A stretch of 64,000 bases of DNA from Sabellastarte sp. h YS-2021 (GCA_964017235.1 OZ024931.1:21800189-21864188), one strand, 5' to 3'; shown: positions 32,990 to 46,440, counted from the stretch's first letter. Numbers and translations are program-made. The notes: a model not told the origin generated them from the sequence alone.

Positions 32990-33720
32990 GGTGCTTAGAA
33001 ACTCATAGCCTCGTTTCTGAATGTCTGAAAGTCTTTCTCTTCTAATCCTTCCTTCTCCGATGCCAGGTAGTTGCAGAAGGCTGTTCGTGTTATCCTACTT
33101 TTATCCGAGACCTGTTGGTCAACCAAAGAATGCCTGGAAGCTGCGGTGGCGCTTGTGACTCGTGAAGGTGTAATGTGGTGTCTGTTGACTGCATGCTGAT
33201 CTCCATACTATCTGTGTCCGTTGAAGCTCTGGAAATGTCGTATGCTGAAGCAGCCAAAGCACTAGCTCCTCGGGCCTGGGACTTGAAACCTGACAATTTG
33301 TTACGACTCAACCCAGATCTTGCACACCTTGACAGACCGGTTGTGACTGTTGGCGAGCCTCTGCCAGAGACACTCCTTCCTTGATTTGTCCTTGAAATGA
33401 TCATTACTCTTGTCCTACAACTCGTCATGGTCCTAGTTCACAATAGCCTCTTCATTCGAGTCTGTCAGGTTTATGTTGGTCATGTGTCCCTTCTTGTATG
33501 GTGAGTGTGACTGAGATGTGCCCGCCTCTCCTCCAGCCTCTGTGCATGTATCTAGTTCTGTGTCACTTTTGTCTGTCCTTGCATGCTTTTCTGCCACTCT
33601 CTCTGGCGAGTGTGTAGCTTACTCCCTCTTGGCCTCCTCCCTCTGTTTCTGTGCCTCTTCCTCCCTTTCTCTTGCCACCCTCTTCCTCCCTCTCTTGCCA
33701 CCCTTGTCGGCTTATCTAAC
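32990..33720 (-). pseudogene. MADF-domain (Myb/SANT-like) protein relic
   Basis: On the reverse strand, 33446-33301 reads LTDSNEEAIVN, then DHDE, DKSNDHFKDKSRKECLWQ and RLANSHNRSVKVCKIWVES, with two in-frame stops. This is the MADF DNA-binding pattern: a leading acidic helix, xLYDxxxxxFKD, a LW helix and a final SVxxCKxxW recognition helix. An Arg/Glu-rich stretch lies upstream (33720-33600). A Gln-rich part with FCNYLASEKEGLEEKDFQTF lies downstream near 33100. Such proteins accompany Harbinger nucleases, whose relic lies 2.9 kb away on the other strand. Family call from motif pattern; no intact ORF. Confidence 0.55.
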
Positions 33721-33779
33721 ACATTTCCCGGCTTCTCTGTTGCTGTAACTGCCTTGTTGGTTTCTGTTTACAGCTTGCT

Positions 33780-35885
33780 TGTTTTTGTTCCTGGCTTATC
33801 CTGCTGAAATATTACTGACTTTATGGTTGAAGACTGGGAGACTTCCCAGCTTGACGAGAAATGACCAAGTCAGGTCAGTAATTGCTCGGTGCAATGCAAT
33901 CATAAATCGAGACAAGGCTGAATACTACTGCACCATCATTAGTGATAACAGCCATGACCCAAAGAAGCTATGGCATACACTTCATCATGTCCACGATAAG
34001 GGTCAAGAGACGACTATCCCTCCTCATCAGTCTGAGAAATCCTTAGCAAACAAATTTGCTTCCTTCTTTATTCAAAAAATCAAAAGTATTTGTGACATGT
34101 TCACATCCTCTTCGACAACAGTCATACCACCCATGTTTACACCTCCCAACCTATCTCACTTCAATGAGGTCTTGGAGAACAAGGTACTAAAAATCATCAA
34201 AAACTCCCCTACAAAATCATGTCTTTTAGATCCAGTGCCTACTTTCCTTTTGAAATATTGTGTGGAAATTTTACTTCTGTCAATTACAAAACTTGTCAAT
34301 CTGTCATTAGCTGAGGGTGTATTTCCTCAAAATTCAAGAAGGTGGTTGTCACTCCCCTCATTAAGAAAGCATCACTCCCAAATGAAGATCTGCAAAATTA
34401 TCAGCCGGTATCAGGACTATGTTTCATGTCAAAATTGGTGGAGCGGGTAGTTGTCAGACAGCTCATGCAACATATCAGTGGTAACAATCTTGATAATCCT
34501 AGGCAATCTGCATACAAAAGTGGTCACTCCACGGAAACCACCCTGCTGTATATCAAAAACGAGATCCATCTCTCACTATCACTTAGAGAGCCTACTGCAT
34601 TGGTCTTACTAGATCTGTTGGCTTCGTTCTACACAATTGACCACACTACTCTTCTTAATTGTCTTAAGTCATGGTTTTGTGTGTGTGGCACAGCCATGAA
34701 GTGGTTCATGTCCTATCTCAGCCACCGTTTCCAAGCAATTAAGGAGCAACCCTCTCTGAATTGCATGAGCTGCTGTTTGGAGTGCCACAAGGCTCAGTCC
34801 TTGGTTTTCTGCTGTTCTCCTTATACACCACTCCTTGATTAAGGTTATTGGAACACATTCTGACATCAAATATCATTTTTATGCAGATGTTGCTCAGTTG
34901 TTTATTCATATGTCTCACAAAAATGCAGCCCTGGCTTTCGATAAACTGAATTCATGTCTTCTGGATGTTCAGAAATGGATGTCATCAAGTATGTTCAAAT
35001 TAAATCCTGACAAAACAGAGTTTATCATCTTTGGATCCCATGCTCAACTCAAGAAATTAGATCCCTATCTACCAGTTAGGATATTTGGTAATTTCATACA
35101 TCCAGCAGTTGTTGTAAAGAACCTTGGTGTCAGGTTTGATGCAAATTTCTCCGCATGTCCGCAATATTTGTAAGACATGCTTCATTCAAATTCATGATCT
35201 CAGGCGGGTTAGACAGCACTTGACTGATGAGGCTGCTATCCTGGCAGCTAATGCCTTGGTGAGCAGTCGCCTTGATTACTGCAACTCTCTCTTCAGGAGT
35301 TTGTCCAGTCTCAACATGCACAAACTACAGTGTATTCAAAACACACTTGCTAGGATTTCACAAACTGTAACAAATACACACGGGCATCTCCTGTTCTCAA
35401 ACGACTCCATTTGCTCCCAGTTGAATTTCGCTGTATCTTCAAAACTGCCACTCTAGTTTACAAGTTTCTTCACAGTGGTCATCCCAGTTACTTTGGTCCT
35501 CTTTTGTCTACTCATTGTGGAAGAAAAAGTACAAGATACACCGTCCAGATAAAAGGTTCTTGGAGGTTACTCAATTCTGTCCATCTGTACATTAATCAAA
35601 AACACTTTGGCCACAGCTTTGCTTTTGATGCTCCTACAGTTTGGAATCATTTTCCTGATGAGGTCCATTCTGCCCCAACTCTCGCCTGTTTCAGGAAAAG
35701 GTTAAAATCATATCTCTTCAGTATGGCATTCCCAACTTAGCATACATTCTATCCGGCACTTTGTGGTACTGGACTTGTCAACGGCTATGGATACATGATT
35801 TTTTAAATTTGATTTTGGTGTTGCGCCTTGGAGTCTGCCTAGCAGAGATTAAGCGCTATAAAAGTACAGGATAGAATAGAATAGT
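33780..35885 (+). mobile_element. 5'-truncated LINE (CR1/L2/Jockey group)
   Basis: Overlapping broken frames encode a reverse transcriptase and its C-terminus without an endonuclease. Visible blocks: KLVERVVVRQLMQHI, SAYKSGHSTETTLLYIKN, LDLLASFYTIDHTTLL, FYADVAQLF, LNPDKTEFIIFG, NLGVRFDANFS, SRLDYCNSLF, and the terminal FAFDAPTVWNHFPDEV and FRKRLKSYLF. At least four frameshifts are needed. The catalytic YADD reads YADV. The 3' tail has GAGATTAAGCGCTATAAAAG and ends in a short (TAGAA)n-like repeat, typical of LINEs that do not use poly-A. Confidence 0.85.
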
Positions 35886-36014
35886 AATCTTTACAACAGG
35901 CCAGTTTCCTTTCAATTACGGTCAGTTTATGTTGACAGCCAGTTGAGAGGTGGAGTCTTGGTATTTAATCAATACAGGACAGCACGTTTTTAAAAGACAA
36001 GATGGTAATAGTGT

Positions 36015-36165
36015 AGGACCAGCCGATCCACGACAGGACAGTTTCCAAGTGGGCGTAGCCAAGGTCTGGATACACAGTTGTGGAGGGTCGGTGAAATATC
36101 AAACATGTTTGATATTTTGCCGATCCATCTCGACCAGCTGGGAAACTACAACTGATCTTAATAAA
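36015..36165. repeat. Nested palindrome, possible MITE
   Basis: A perfect 22-bp palindrome (11-bp arm AATATCAAACA) is centred at 36107/36108. Outer partial complements extend it: GGTCGGTGA against TTGCCGATCC, and CAGTTTCC against GGGAAACT. A DNA-transposon relic is likely but no duplication was found. Confidence 0.5.
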
Positions 36166-36185
36166 CTCTGTAAACATTGCTCCTG

Positions 36186-39100
36186 ACCATCCAAAAATAC
36201 CTAGTTACCAACAAGTCAGCTCTAGTTGAACACACCCATTATGTAGTTAGCTTAAGTGTTATGATGGTCTTAGTATTTCTGTATTGAAATAGGTTACAAG
36301 TTTTAAATGGGAAATGCAATTTATTATTTTAGATGAACAAGATATAGATTTTCTGATGATAATATACACAGTGGCAGAATATTTTGTCCCATTTAATATA
36401 ACTTTTAGTTATTTCATGTATTACTACAAACACCCAAGGGCTATTTCTCAACAAGTTTCACACATGCTGTCTTGTAAATTGGGAATGGTTAGTCTGACTA
36501 GCCTCAAACTATTCTAGACATGACTTCAATGTGTGTTCCTTGAGGAAAAATGAAATCAGTAGCTTTAATTTTAAGGTCACCATAAGGTGCCTAAAAATGC
36601 CCACAGGGACTCATTTTATGTATCCTTTTTGCACCTTAAAGTCATATAGCTCTCAAACATGTGGCTTATCCAGGTAAAATTTCATTTGAGAATAGTATGT
36701 TATTTTTACCACAAGCCAAACATCAAGGCATGACGTTGAATTTCACCCCATGTGATCAAACTTATCAATAAATAAACTTGCCAATAAAATAATGCATATG
36801 TTTCATAACAAATTAATTGTGATATATAAAAAATGGTTCCCACATAAAAATACTCAATCAGTGCCCGCAATCTAGTTAATTCTTTTGGTCACATCACTAC
36901 ATGTGTTGAATGTCTAGTGAGGCATGAAACAAATATTGACAACTCTAAAAATTACAATATGAAAAAAGTGTTTTGTTCTTTTTTAGGATACTCTAGTACT
37001 GGACGTAAAGGTCACTTAGTACGGAGATGAGACCACCTCTGCCTTTTCTTTGTGGTGTGTCATAGACAACAACGCCTCAACATAAAAGGTCAACAATGGA
37101 AGGAACACTCCAACCTGTGTCTTCTGGTCAGCCTTCTTCCTAATGATTATCTACAATGCAGTATTATATAACCTTCACAGCAGCTGATAATATATACCAG
37201 GGAGACAGATAACTAATAATATCACTTTTATAAAGTGCATAATACCCAGAATGTTCATGTGTGTACTAACTACACTATTAAACAGGATTATTCGTGTTTA
37301 TTCCAGAAAACTGTGAAAACAATGTCTCATTTCTGCAAAGGAAGATCAACGTACATTAGTAACTGTAGATACATGCACTGTTGAACCTTGTGGAGTTAAA
37401 CCTGATGGTACAAGACCTATAGTTCATCAAGGTCCCTTATTCACTAACATTGATGTTCTATGAGTGATTCTTATTCTTATAATTTTCTTAGAAAATAACC
37501 ATTTGTTCGGAAGAATTATTAGGATAAAAAAATCCTGAATATAAGAATTGTTAAAGTCGTGGGGATTTTTTAGACTTCTAAAGGCAATCATGACAAATTA
37601 TACACAATGGATCTGTGCAATACAGGTAGCCTTACTCTTTTAGTGGTTGATATGAACGTATAACTTGTAGAAAAATGTATTGTGAATACACTTTTTATGG
37701 AAATGTTGAAACCTTCTTATTCTTAGAAATTTTTCATATTGTAATAATTTTTTTCTAGGAAAATGGCAGTTTTCTAGCAAAAATGTTATTCTGACCACAA
37801 AAATGTGAGTGAATATGAGCCCAGAACTGCTTGACTACTTAATCAAAATTGCAGAAACAGAATCCGTCTCAATGAGGATTTGAGGTTTCTTCTACCTGAG
37901 TGACTATTCCACTTACAGGAGTTTGTAAATCAAATAAAGCAAGTGGGTGAGATTTATCTGTGCTTGCGTTATATATAGCTAGAATCGCTTAATGGTAAAA
38001 CCTATCAAAACTAATGTGTGAAGTTTGCTAGTGTTTTATATATCTAACCTCACAGAATATGGATTTTGAAAATTTGTTGGAGAAAAAAAGTGACTTCTAT
38101 GTATTTGTGCTAGGATAACATTATTTGAGTGTTTTATAAATAGCAAACATTTGTGTACATCTTTCAAACAATATGGTATAAATCTGAGCATTAAGCAAAA
38201 GCCAACCAGTATTATGCATCATTTGTCAATAAACTTCATATTCCCCTTAAGTTTATCAGTCATAATGACATTTACCTTTAGAAGGCTGCCACACAAAGGC
38301 TGCTTCCAGTTTATTAACGGGGTATCCTGTTGTTGTTTGGGGCTTAACATGTATCACATTAGTGCATTAGCTGACAAGTGTACTGACATATTGGCATGGT
38401 CTCTTCATTTGCACGTGTGTATTTAATATTTTCTCATGCTAGCTACTTCTGAGAGCGCATAAAATCTCCTCTAAAATATTTGCTGCTCATACTTCATCGA
38501 GAAGCATAAATTTTGCCACCCACATTTCTCAGCAACATGGACAGGCCCACAACGTCAGAGGGTTCAGTTGTCATACAAAACAGCCTGTGCATGACCTTTG
38601 AGATGGCCAGTTTTCATGATATTTGGCTCCATTGCTAGCAGCGCACCTTCAACCTCTGTCACTTGAGGACACTTGGATACACTCTGGTGAAAGAACTATG
38701 CCAAACAATCATGAATGCAACAGTAATTAGTGGTGTGGTCTTGTTTTACAGGCCTACCAAACCAATATGCAGCAGCCATCTGCATGAGACCAGATGATAT
38801 TTTTATGTTACAGCCCACGGCTGCAAACCTTAACTAATATCCAGACAATCCCTTGTATTTTTGGTCCTACTTCTCTATCTGGTCTTTCATTTCCCCCTGT
38901 GTTTCAGCTTTCGCCGGCCTACAGGATCCATTCAGCAGCAGTAACCGCATCTCAGCTCTGTGGACCCCTTTGCAATTTTGGGGACCATCTCAACAGCTAC
39001 AATCTTTATCTAGTGGTCCTTGATTGTCCAAAGGCAATCTGGAAGATTATCTTGGTATATCTGGGTTGTCTGCATTTGAGGGGTCACTCTGTAACCTGTC

Positions 39101-39480
39101 CCAAAGAATTAAATGAAATTTAAATGTTAAAAAGAGCATCACAGATGCCCTTAACACACAGCCAGGGTGAATAGCAATGGACACCATAAGATATAGAACT
39201 TACAGTGTAAGTTATGCAAAGGTACAGGAGCGATAACACTAAGTAAGAGAAAATGTATGTAAAGACAAATCATCAAAACAACAGAGTTTAATAGCAAATT
39301 GACAACAATAATAAGTAAATTAAAAGTTATGAAGCTGAAAAATTTATTTATTAAAGTTTAGTTGTGAATGTATACAGCACACTAAAAATGCATATAAAAT
39401 CAGTTAAAGCAATCTATATATCTTGGTGATTGGAGAAATATGTCTCTAATATTGCAGTAGAAACACTCTGACAGAGCAAA
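36186..39480. other. Intergenic, no gene seen
   Basis: No ORF with recognisable domains or spliced coding structure. An open frame at 38794-39123 (109 codons) has no motif that I recognise. Confidence 0.45.
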
Positions 39481-39489
39481 TATCAAAGA

Positions 39490-39845
39490 TTACACCGAAG
39501 TCACACATTTATGTTGCATACTTACACCCCAAACCAATGTCCCTATGAAGTATCAACTTCCTACAAAGTACAGTTTCTGAGATATGGCCGAGAAAAGATT
39601 TAAACGGTTAAGGTAGCTACAGCAAGGGCAAGGGTCAAATCAAGGTCACACTATGAAGTTGCACCCTTACACCCCAACCAATGTCTCTACCAGGTAACAA
39701 CATCCTATACATTATATTACAGTATATCATATTACAGTTTCTGAGATATAGCCCAGCAAGATTTTTGGCTCCACCCACTAGCCCAAATAAATACCTGCCG
39801 AACGCCCATCCAGATGCCATGGGTGTAAATACCTGCACAGCCTTT
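39490..39845 (-). repeat. Dispersed repeat copy (family of 10812-11756), inverted
   Basis: On the reverse strand it starts GCAGGTATTTACACCCATGG with CTGGATGGGCG, then CTGGGCTATATCTCAGAAACT, and two cores with TACAC/GGGTGTAAG, TTGACCCTTGCC and GAAGTTGATACTT. This is the left end and about two core units of the family. Confidence 0.8.
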
Positions 39846-40669
39846 GTATAGCAATGAGAAAGTTTAATTTTATTTTTGTACCCCCATTATCTTTATCTTT
39901 TGCGTTAGATCATAAAAATGTATTGGGACGTAACAGGTGACCATATGCAGGGAATCTAGAAGGCTGGTCAAAATTACCCCCTAGTGCTTCACCGTATGTG
40001 TCAGTCGGGGGTCGTAAAGTTTATTTTCTTATATTTGTAGAAATATTGCCTGAAATGCTCTTCAGGTGTAGTCATATCTTCCGTCTTTGAAAGTCTACAC
40101 TGAGATATTTCTTGTCTCTAAATCAGATCTAACATGGTTGCTCTTCTCTATTCCACAAACATATTCCTGTTGGCTATAAGAGCTGCCACAAACCCCCCAC
40201 AATAATATTATGTTGGTTTTCACTTAATCTACCAGTTGGGTGCACAAGTCAGAGGCTTGCGAACTTCATTAAATGTGACTTTTATTGTATTTAATATGGG
40301 ACACCCATATAAACCCCTGTTTGTCACACACACTGGCATGTTCCACATCCAAATACCTTCCTGGAGGACCCCTGAATCTACAATCGGTGGAAACCCCCTC
40401 TGTGGCCGGATGACCACCTGCTGTAATATGGGGTAAGAGGAGATGTCAGGTTGAAAAAAAAAAGATTACATTGATGGTCCTGGATGTTTGCCGGGCATAT
40501 GCTGTACAGCGCCGCACATACACTGGGTGCCTGTGTGTGGCTAACGGTCACCTATATTAAGCTTAATTTCACCCGGGATGAAGCACAGGGTACCCTTGCT
40601 GATGCTTGTGGAGTATCAGGTGGTCAACCACATCACAATGATCCTCTCCTTTTGTTTCTTTGAGACAAT
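39846..40669. other. Intergenic, no gene seen
   Basis: No ORF or repeat recognised. Confidence 0.4.
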
Positions 40670-40683
40670 AACAGTACAAAAGT

Positions 40684-43600
40684 AATAAACTAATAAAATC
40701 TTTTTGCCAAACTTTGCCTGAATATGTGGTGAGATTATATAGTATATAGATGATTTATAAAGTCATTAAAGATATTTTTGCTTGAAAATGTTTTACAGCA
40801 GTCCATAAATATCAAACTGTATTATTATTCTACTAAATAATTTGTAAGATACCTAAACAAAGATTTGAAATGTATAATTAAAACTACTTTCCACCATTTT
40901 CCTTGTTGCCTTGTGTAGCTATGTGTTTCTTTTTGTGTGTCTGTTATTTTGTAACTTGTTTTGAGTGTCCTTGTTATTTTGTTCTTAAACTAATTACTAC
41001 CAACCATTGTATATTTTGTGTCTGTTATTGTATGACTTGTGCTCAGTGTCACTGTAATATATTTCTTAAATTAAAAAATGGTAAACTCTTTCAGGCTTTG
41101 TTTGCAAATGTAAGTAAAAGTAAAATTGGGTATACTAGAAAAGAAAATAAATATCAGCATATTTCCAGAAAAAAATGTGTGTATTCAAAGATCCTTATGA
41201 AAACATTGTACAGTAGTCAGAATGAAACCAGATAAGGTAACACTAAATTCTTTTAACTGTCGAGGCCTACGCAATAAGAAAAAAAGATTGAATATTTTCC
41301 ACTGGCTTAAAGCAAATCATTCTGGTATAACTGCACTACAAGAGACCCATACCACAAGTAATAATGAACAAATTTGGGAAAAAGAATGGGGAGGCAAAAT
41401 ATTTTTCTCACATGGATGGTCTAATAGCTCTGGGGTAGCCATTTTGATTCCAAATAAACTGTTACCAGATTTTAAAATAAATAATATTGAAACAGATCGT
41501 GATGGTAGATTGCTCATTTTAGATTGTAGCATTTCTGACAATCCCTTCATTATAATATGTGTATACTTTCCTACAAAAGACAAAGTTCAACAGCAGCTAG
41601 ATTACCTCAAAAACTTAAAAAAAATGATAAATAAGTACACTGGGCAAAATCTACTTGTTGGTGGAGACTTCAATACTTGTTTAAATGTAAAATATGATAA
41701 AAAAGTGGTCGCGCTGTAGAAAATGAATCTTCATATACCAAAGCCTTGAAGGCTTATATGGAGGAAGTAGACTTAATTGACATTTGGCGATTAAGGCATC
41801 CTGAAGTACGACAGTTTAGTAGAAGAGAGCAATCTAGAGCAGGTTTTGTACAATCTAGAATTGACTTTTGGCTTATTTCTGTAGCTCTTGAATATCAAAT
41901 TGGATTGAGTACCTTAAAACCCGGAAATAATTCCGATCATAGTATCATATCCATAACATTAGAATTATCTAACACTCAAAAAAGGGGAAAGGGCTTTTGG
42001 AAATTCAATAATGAGCTTTTAAAGGATCAAACTTATATTGCAATGATTAAAACAATCATTAAAGATATTAAAGAAAATGTAACAATGGAAAACAAATGCC
42101 AACTTTGGGATTTTGTGAAATGCAGAATTAGAGGAGAAACCATAAGCTATTCTATCAAAAGATCAAGATTAAGCAAGAAGAAGGAGAATGAAGTGCTTCA
42201 AATTTTAACAGCCCTAGAAGGAGAACTAGCAAGTGATAGTGAAAATGTAAACTTAGATGATTATCATAAAGCTAAATATGAATGGGAAAGTATACAACAA
42301 ACAAAATTAAAAGGATCAATTTTAAGATCAAAAATGAAATGGGTTGAAGAAGGTGAAAAAAATAGTATTTTTTGAACCTAGAAAAGCGGAATTACAATGT
42401 AAAGCATATAAAAAAACTAATAATAGGACAAAATACTATTACAGATCCTATAGCAATTCTAACTGAACAAAAAATTACTTTAATAACCTTTATGCATCAA
42501 AGCAGAAGCTTGATGGAATTGCAGATACAGAATCTAAGTTTTTAGAAAACCCTGCTATTCCAAAGCTTACAGAAGATCAAAAAAAACTTTGTGATCAAAA
42601 ACTACATGCTTATGACTATGGTAATGCTCTGAAAAAATTGGCAAATAATAAGTCACCTGGTTCTGATGGTTTAACTACAAACTTCTATAAATTCTTTTGG
42701 CCAGACATTCGTAACCTATTAATAGAAAGCTACGAGTACACTTATAAAGATAAAAAACTCTCTCAAGAACAGAAATTGGCAATAATAAACTTAATTCCCA
42801 AAAAAGACAAAGATCTAAGGTCTTTTAAAAACTGGCGTCCTGTGAGTTTGTTAAATACAGATTACAAAATTCTTACAAAAGCCCTGGCTGAGAACCTACA
42901 AAAAGTAATAGGAGATATAATTGACAGAGATCAAATAGGTTATATAAAGGGTCGTTTAATAGGTGAGAGTATTCGAACAATATTTGATATTAAAAACATA
43001 ACTGAAAAACTTGACTTGGGTGGCTATATTGCTCTCATAGATTTTGAAAAAGCTTTTGATAGCATTGAATGGGCTTTTCTCTTAAAATGCCTGAAAGCAT
43101 TTAATTTTGGGGAATCGTTTATATCTTGGATAAAGATCTTATATACTGATATCAAATCTTGTGTTTCTAATAATGGATATCATTCCAAAACTTTTAACTT
43201 GTCCCGATCAGTTAGACAAGGCTGTCCAATTTCTGCTCTTTTGTTTATAATAGTAGCTGAAATTCTAGCTATAAATATTCGGTCAAATAAAAATATTCGT
43301 GGCTTAAATTTTATTAGAAAAGACATAAAAGAAGAATACAAAATTGTCCAATTAGCAGATGACACTACTCTCTTCTTAGCAGATATCAAGTCAGTTTCAC
43401 AAAGTGTTGCATTATTTCACAAGTTTGAAACAGTTTCAGGATTAACTATTAATCTTGAAAAAACTGAAGTGATTCCATTAGGAAAGCTAAAGAAATTAAA
43501 CATTAAATTACCATCGGAACTAAAAAAGATAAATTTAAATACAGGTCCTTGCAAAACTTTAGGTATTTGGTTTTCAAACAATGATAAAGAAATACTAGAC

Positions 43601-45288
43601 ATGAATTTCTATCCAAGAATAGAAAAAAATAAAACACTGCTTCAGATATGGTCTGGTCGACATCTGTCCTTAAAAGGCAAAATTACAGTATTAAAAACAT
43701 TAGTAATTCCTCAGATTTCTTTTTTATTTAGTGTACTATTTGTACCATTATATATATTGGAAGATATAGACAAGCTATTGCTGTCATTTCTTTGGAACAA
43801 AAAACCCCAAAAGTGAAACGAGAAACAATTATTGCTAGTATTGAAGATGGTGGTCTTAAAATGCCAGATATTTTTGAAATCAACAAAACCTCAAAAATTA
43901 TGTGGATTAAACGCTTGTCAGTTGAAGGTACTACTAAATGGAAAAAGTTAATGCTAAGCTTCTTAAATTTAGAAAAAAATCAGTTTTTGTATAAAATGCC
44001 CAATTCCTCTGTCCAAAAATGCAAAAGTAACTTCCATAAACAAATCTTGGATAGCTGGATTCATGTAAAAAATACCATCCCAACTTCATGTGCAGAGATC
44101 ATGAATGAGTACATTTTTAACTCTACCTTGATCACATCTGGAGATAAAGTTTTAAATGAGGACATTTTTGGTACTTTTTACAAATCCCATAAACTTTTAA
44201 AAGTAATAGATATTATTGATAAAAATACAAACTGCTTACTGGAAAAACAAGCCCTTAACAAAAAATTCAATATTAATTTGAATTATGTGCAATTCTTAAT
44301 TTAAAAAAATGCTGTTCCAGCAAAATTGTTAAAGAAAATTAAAACCTCATGCTCTAAATTTGAAGAAAGAACTACAGATGTAATTTGTATTAAATTGAGA
44401 GAAAAAATAACTGATATTTGTAAAGCACAAGCAAAAGACATTTATACAGAGCTCGTAAACAAAAAAGTAAAACCACCATCATCAATAAATACATGGATAA
44501 ACCTTTTTCCATTTTTAGAACAAGACATATGGAAGGAAATCTTTTTACTTCCTTTTAAAATTTCGGTGGAACCATTCTACCAAAGCTTTCAATATAAAAT
44601 TTTACACAGGACTCTGAATTGTAAAGAAAACTTGTTTAAATGAAAAATAATTGAAAGCTCAACTTGCAGCTTTTGCAGAGCTGTAGATACCTTAGAACAT
44701 CACCTGTACTACTGTAATGTTAGCTCAATATTTTGGGAAGAATTATCTAAATGGTGTAAGCATACAGTAAAAGTCAAATTTAAATTTACAGTTTGTGAAG
44801 TACTTTTTGGTCTTCAGTTAAGAGAGGATCCAGTTCTACATATAATAAATTATGTAATTTTAATTGGAAAGTGGTTTCTAAACAATAAAAAAACTGAAAA
44901 TAAAACTGTACACTTTTCAGAGTTTCTAGAATTGATAAAATCAAAGTTAATTATACTAAACGATATTTGCAGAGAGAAAAATACAGAATTACAACCATTT
45001 GTTGATAAAATATTAGAAAGCCTGCAAGAAACTTGAATAATGTTTACCAAATACTCAAATACATATTCTGCAATTGTAAACAAAAAAACAAACTTTTTCT
45101 TTTTTAAGATGTCTTTTTCACGTTGTAGACGTTATATTTGTTCTGTACGTGGTTGTAAGTTTGTATATGTCATGTCTGCCTGTCATTATTGTTATTGTGA
45201 TTATGTGAATAATGTGAAATAAAAAAAAATATATATATAGTCATCATAGAATATTTATGGTTTGTGCAGGAAAAAAAAAAAAAAAAAA
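40684..45288 (+). mobile_element. L1/Tx1-like LINE with target-site duplication
   Basis: A 4.6-kb insert lies between direct repeats ACAGTACAAAAGT at 40671-40683 and 45289-45301 (14 bp if the preceding A is counted). It has an AP-type endonuclease, reverse transcriptase and C-terminal zinc knuckle, and ends in about 19 A (45271-45289), as for target-primed insertion. Nothing resembling ORF1 is found in the first 540 bp, so it is probably 5'-truncated between ORF1 and ORF2. An AATAAA lies at 45218. Only about five lesions break ORF2, so the insertion is fairly recent. Confidence 0.92.
41222..45037 (+). pseudogene. LINE ORF2: AP endonuclease, RT, C-terminal CCHC
   Basis: The endonuclease starts at 41222 (LNSFNCRGLRNKKKR, LQETHTT, LLVGGDFNTC) and, after a frameshift near 41710, ends with RIDFWLIS and NNSDHSIISI, the catalytic SDHS. 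After a frameshift near 42370 comes the RT: NNKSPGSDGLTTNFYKFFWP, KNWRPVSLLNTDYKI, LIDFEKAFDSIEW, RQGCPISALLF and LADDTTLFL. In the last motif the Tyr of YADD is Leu but both Asp remain. After a frameshift near 43800 and stops at 44302 and 44641 the C-terminal region has CSFCRAVDTLEHHLYYC, the CCHC knuckle of L1-group LINEs, and ends at 45035. Length and order fit a complete ORF2. Confidence 0.9.
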
Positions 45289-45301
45289 ACAGTACAAAAG
45301 T

Positions 45302-46195
45302 TTAAAATATTTTTGATGGAGACACAGTTTAAATAAATAAAAAAATCAATGGAAATATTGTCACAGACAAGTATCATCAAAGATCGCCTTAGGTCAATAC
45401 TGGGTGACCTGGAGTACAACCAGACCACCAGACCATTGCGGCTGACCGTGGAAAGTTCTAAACAAGTTCAAAACCATCACAGATGCTAATTGTTGCACCG
45501 TACCACCAAAAAATGGCCTGTTCTGGATATTCTATGGGAGCCTAAAGGGATAACCCGGGAGGATCAAAATTGGGCCTGCTCCTGATCTATCTTGAATTTG
45601 GACCAACACTATTACGTCAATGTGTGAATCCATCATAAATGTAGCAATTTTTAATCACATTTACAGGCTGTATTTTTGGAAGTCATAGGTGGCAGGAAAA
45701 AAAGGGGTGGATGCCATTACTCATGGAAAAACAGCTATACACTTCTGGCTTTGATTTGCTACAGGGCAATTGTTTTTACTGCAGAATAATACAGAAAAGA
45801 TACCGTAACAGCAAACACTTGGAGACCCACAAAGAGACAGAATAGCTAAGAATTATGAGGAAAGGCAGCAAAACAGCTACAGAAATGATGATAGCCTGCA
45901 TTGATGCTTACATATTGGAGGTGACCATCAGACTGTCTGTGGTAGGCGGAATTTTTCGACATTTCAAAACGTTTGTATAGGGGCAGTAATGGAGAATTGA
46001 CATGTTATACAAAATGCCTATAAATGTTGACAATGCCACATGTGGTGAGTTTAGGGCATACCTTTAATTATTTGGTCTACTTCCGAGTAAGGGCAGCTAT
46101 TTAATATGGACACAACTGTATTGACTCAAATCTGAAGTGGTATCTATTTTACCACCTCAAATGATTAAAATAAAGGAGATAAGCAAAACGTCATA
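45302..46195. other. Intergenic, no gene seen
   Basis: No ORF or repeat with a second copy in this window. Confidence 0.4.
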
Positions 46196-46214
46196 ACAAT
46201 GCTTAATGTGTTAG

Positions 46215-46440
46215 TTTTACTTTCACCAAGAAATTTTGTTTTTGAGTGCATTTGTTTGTCTGTTTATTTTTATTGTCTGTGTTCCAGTTGACTCCAAAAG
46301 TAATGAAAGGATCTTTATAAGTTATTTTTTGAGCTAAAGGAAGAAATGATTACATTTTTGGATAGATCTGGATCATTTTCTGTATACTAAAAATAAATAA
46401 ATAAATGAAATCCTGAATTGTTAGAGACGTGTCTTGGTGA
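46215..46440 (+). repeat. Dispersed repeat unit related to 49200-49700
   Basis: TTTGTTTGTCTGTTTA, ACTCCAAAAGTAATGAAAGG, GGAAGAAATGATTACATTTT and GATCATTTTCTGTATAC follow the order of the three units in the desaturase first intron. Confidence 0.65.

Noticed and set aside
38794-39123. 109-codon ORF in the intergenic stretch
   Set aside because: No motif, no splice context and no repeat match; consistent with chance.
40903-41235. 110-codon ORF before the LINE endonuclease, candidate ORF1
   Set aside because: Low-complexity Cys/Phe-rich sequence from TG-rich DNA, without RRM, coiled coil or zinc knuckle.
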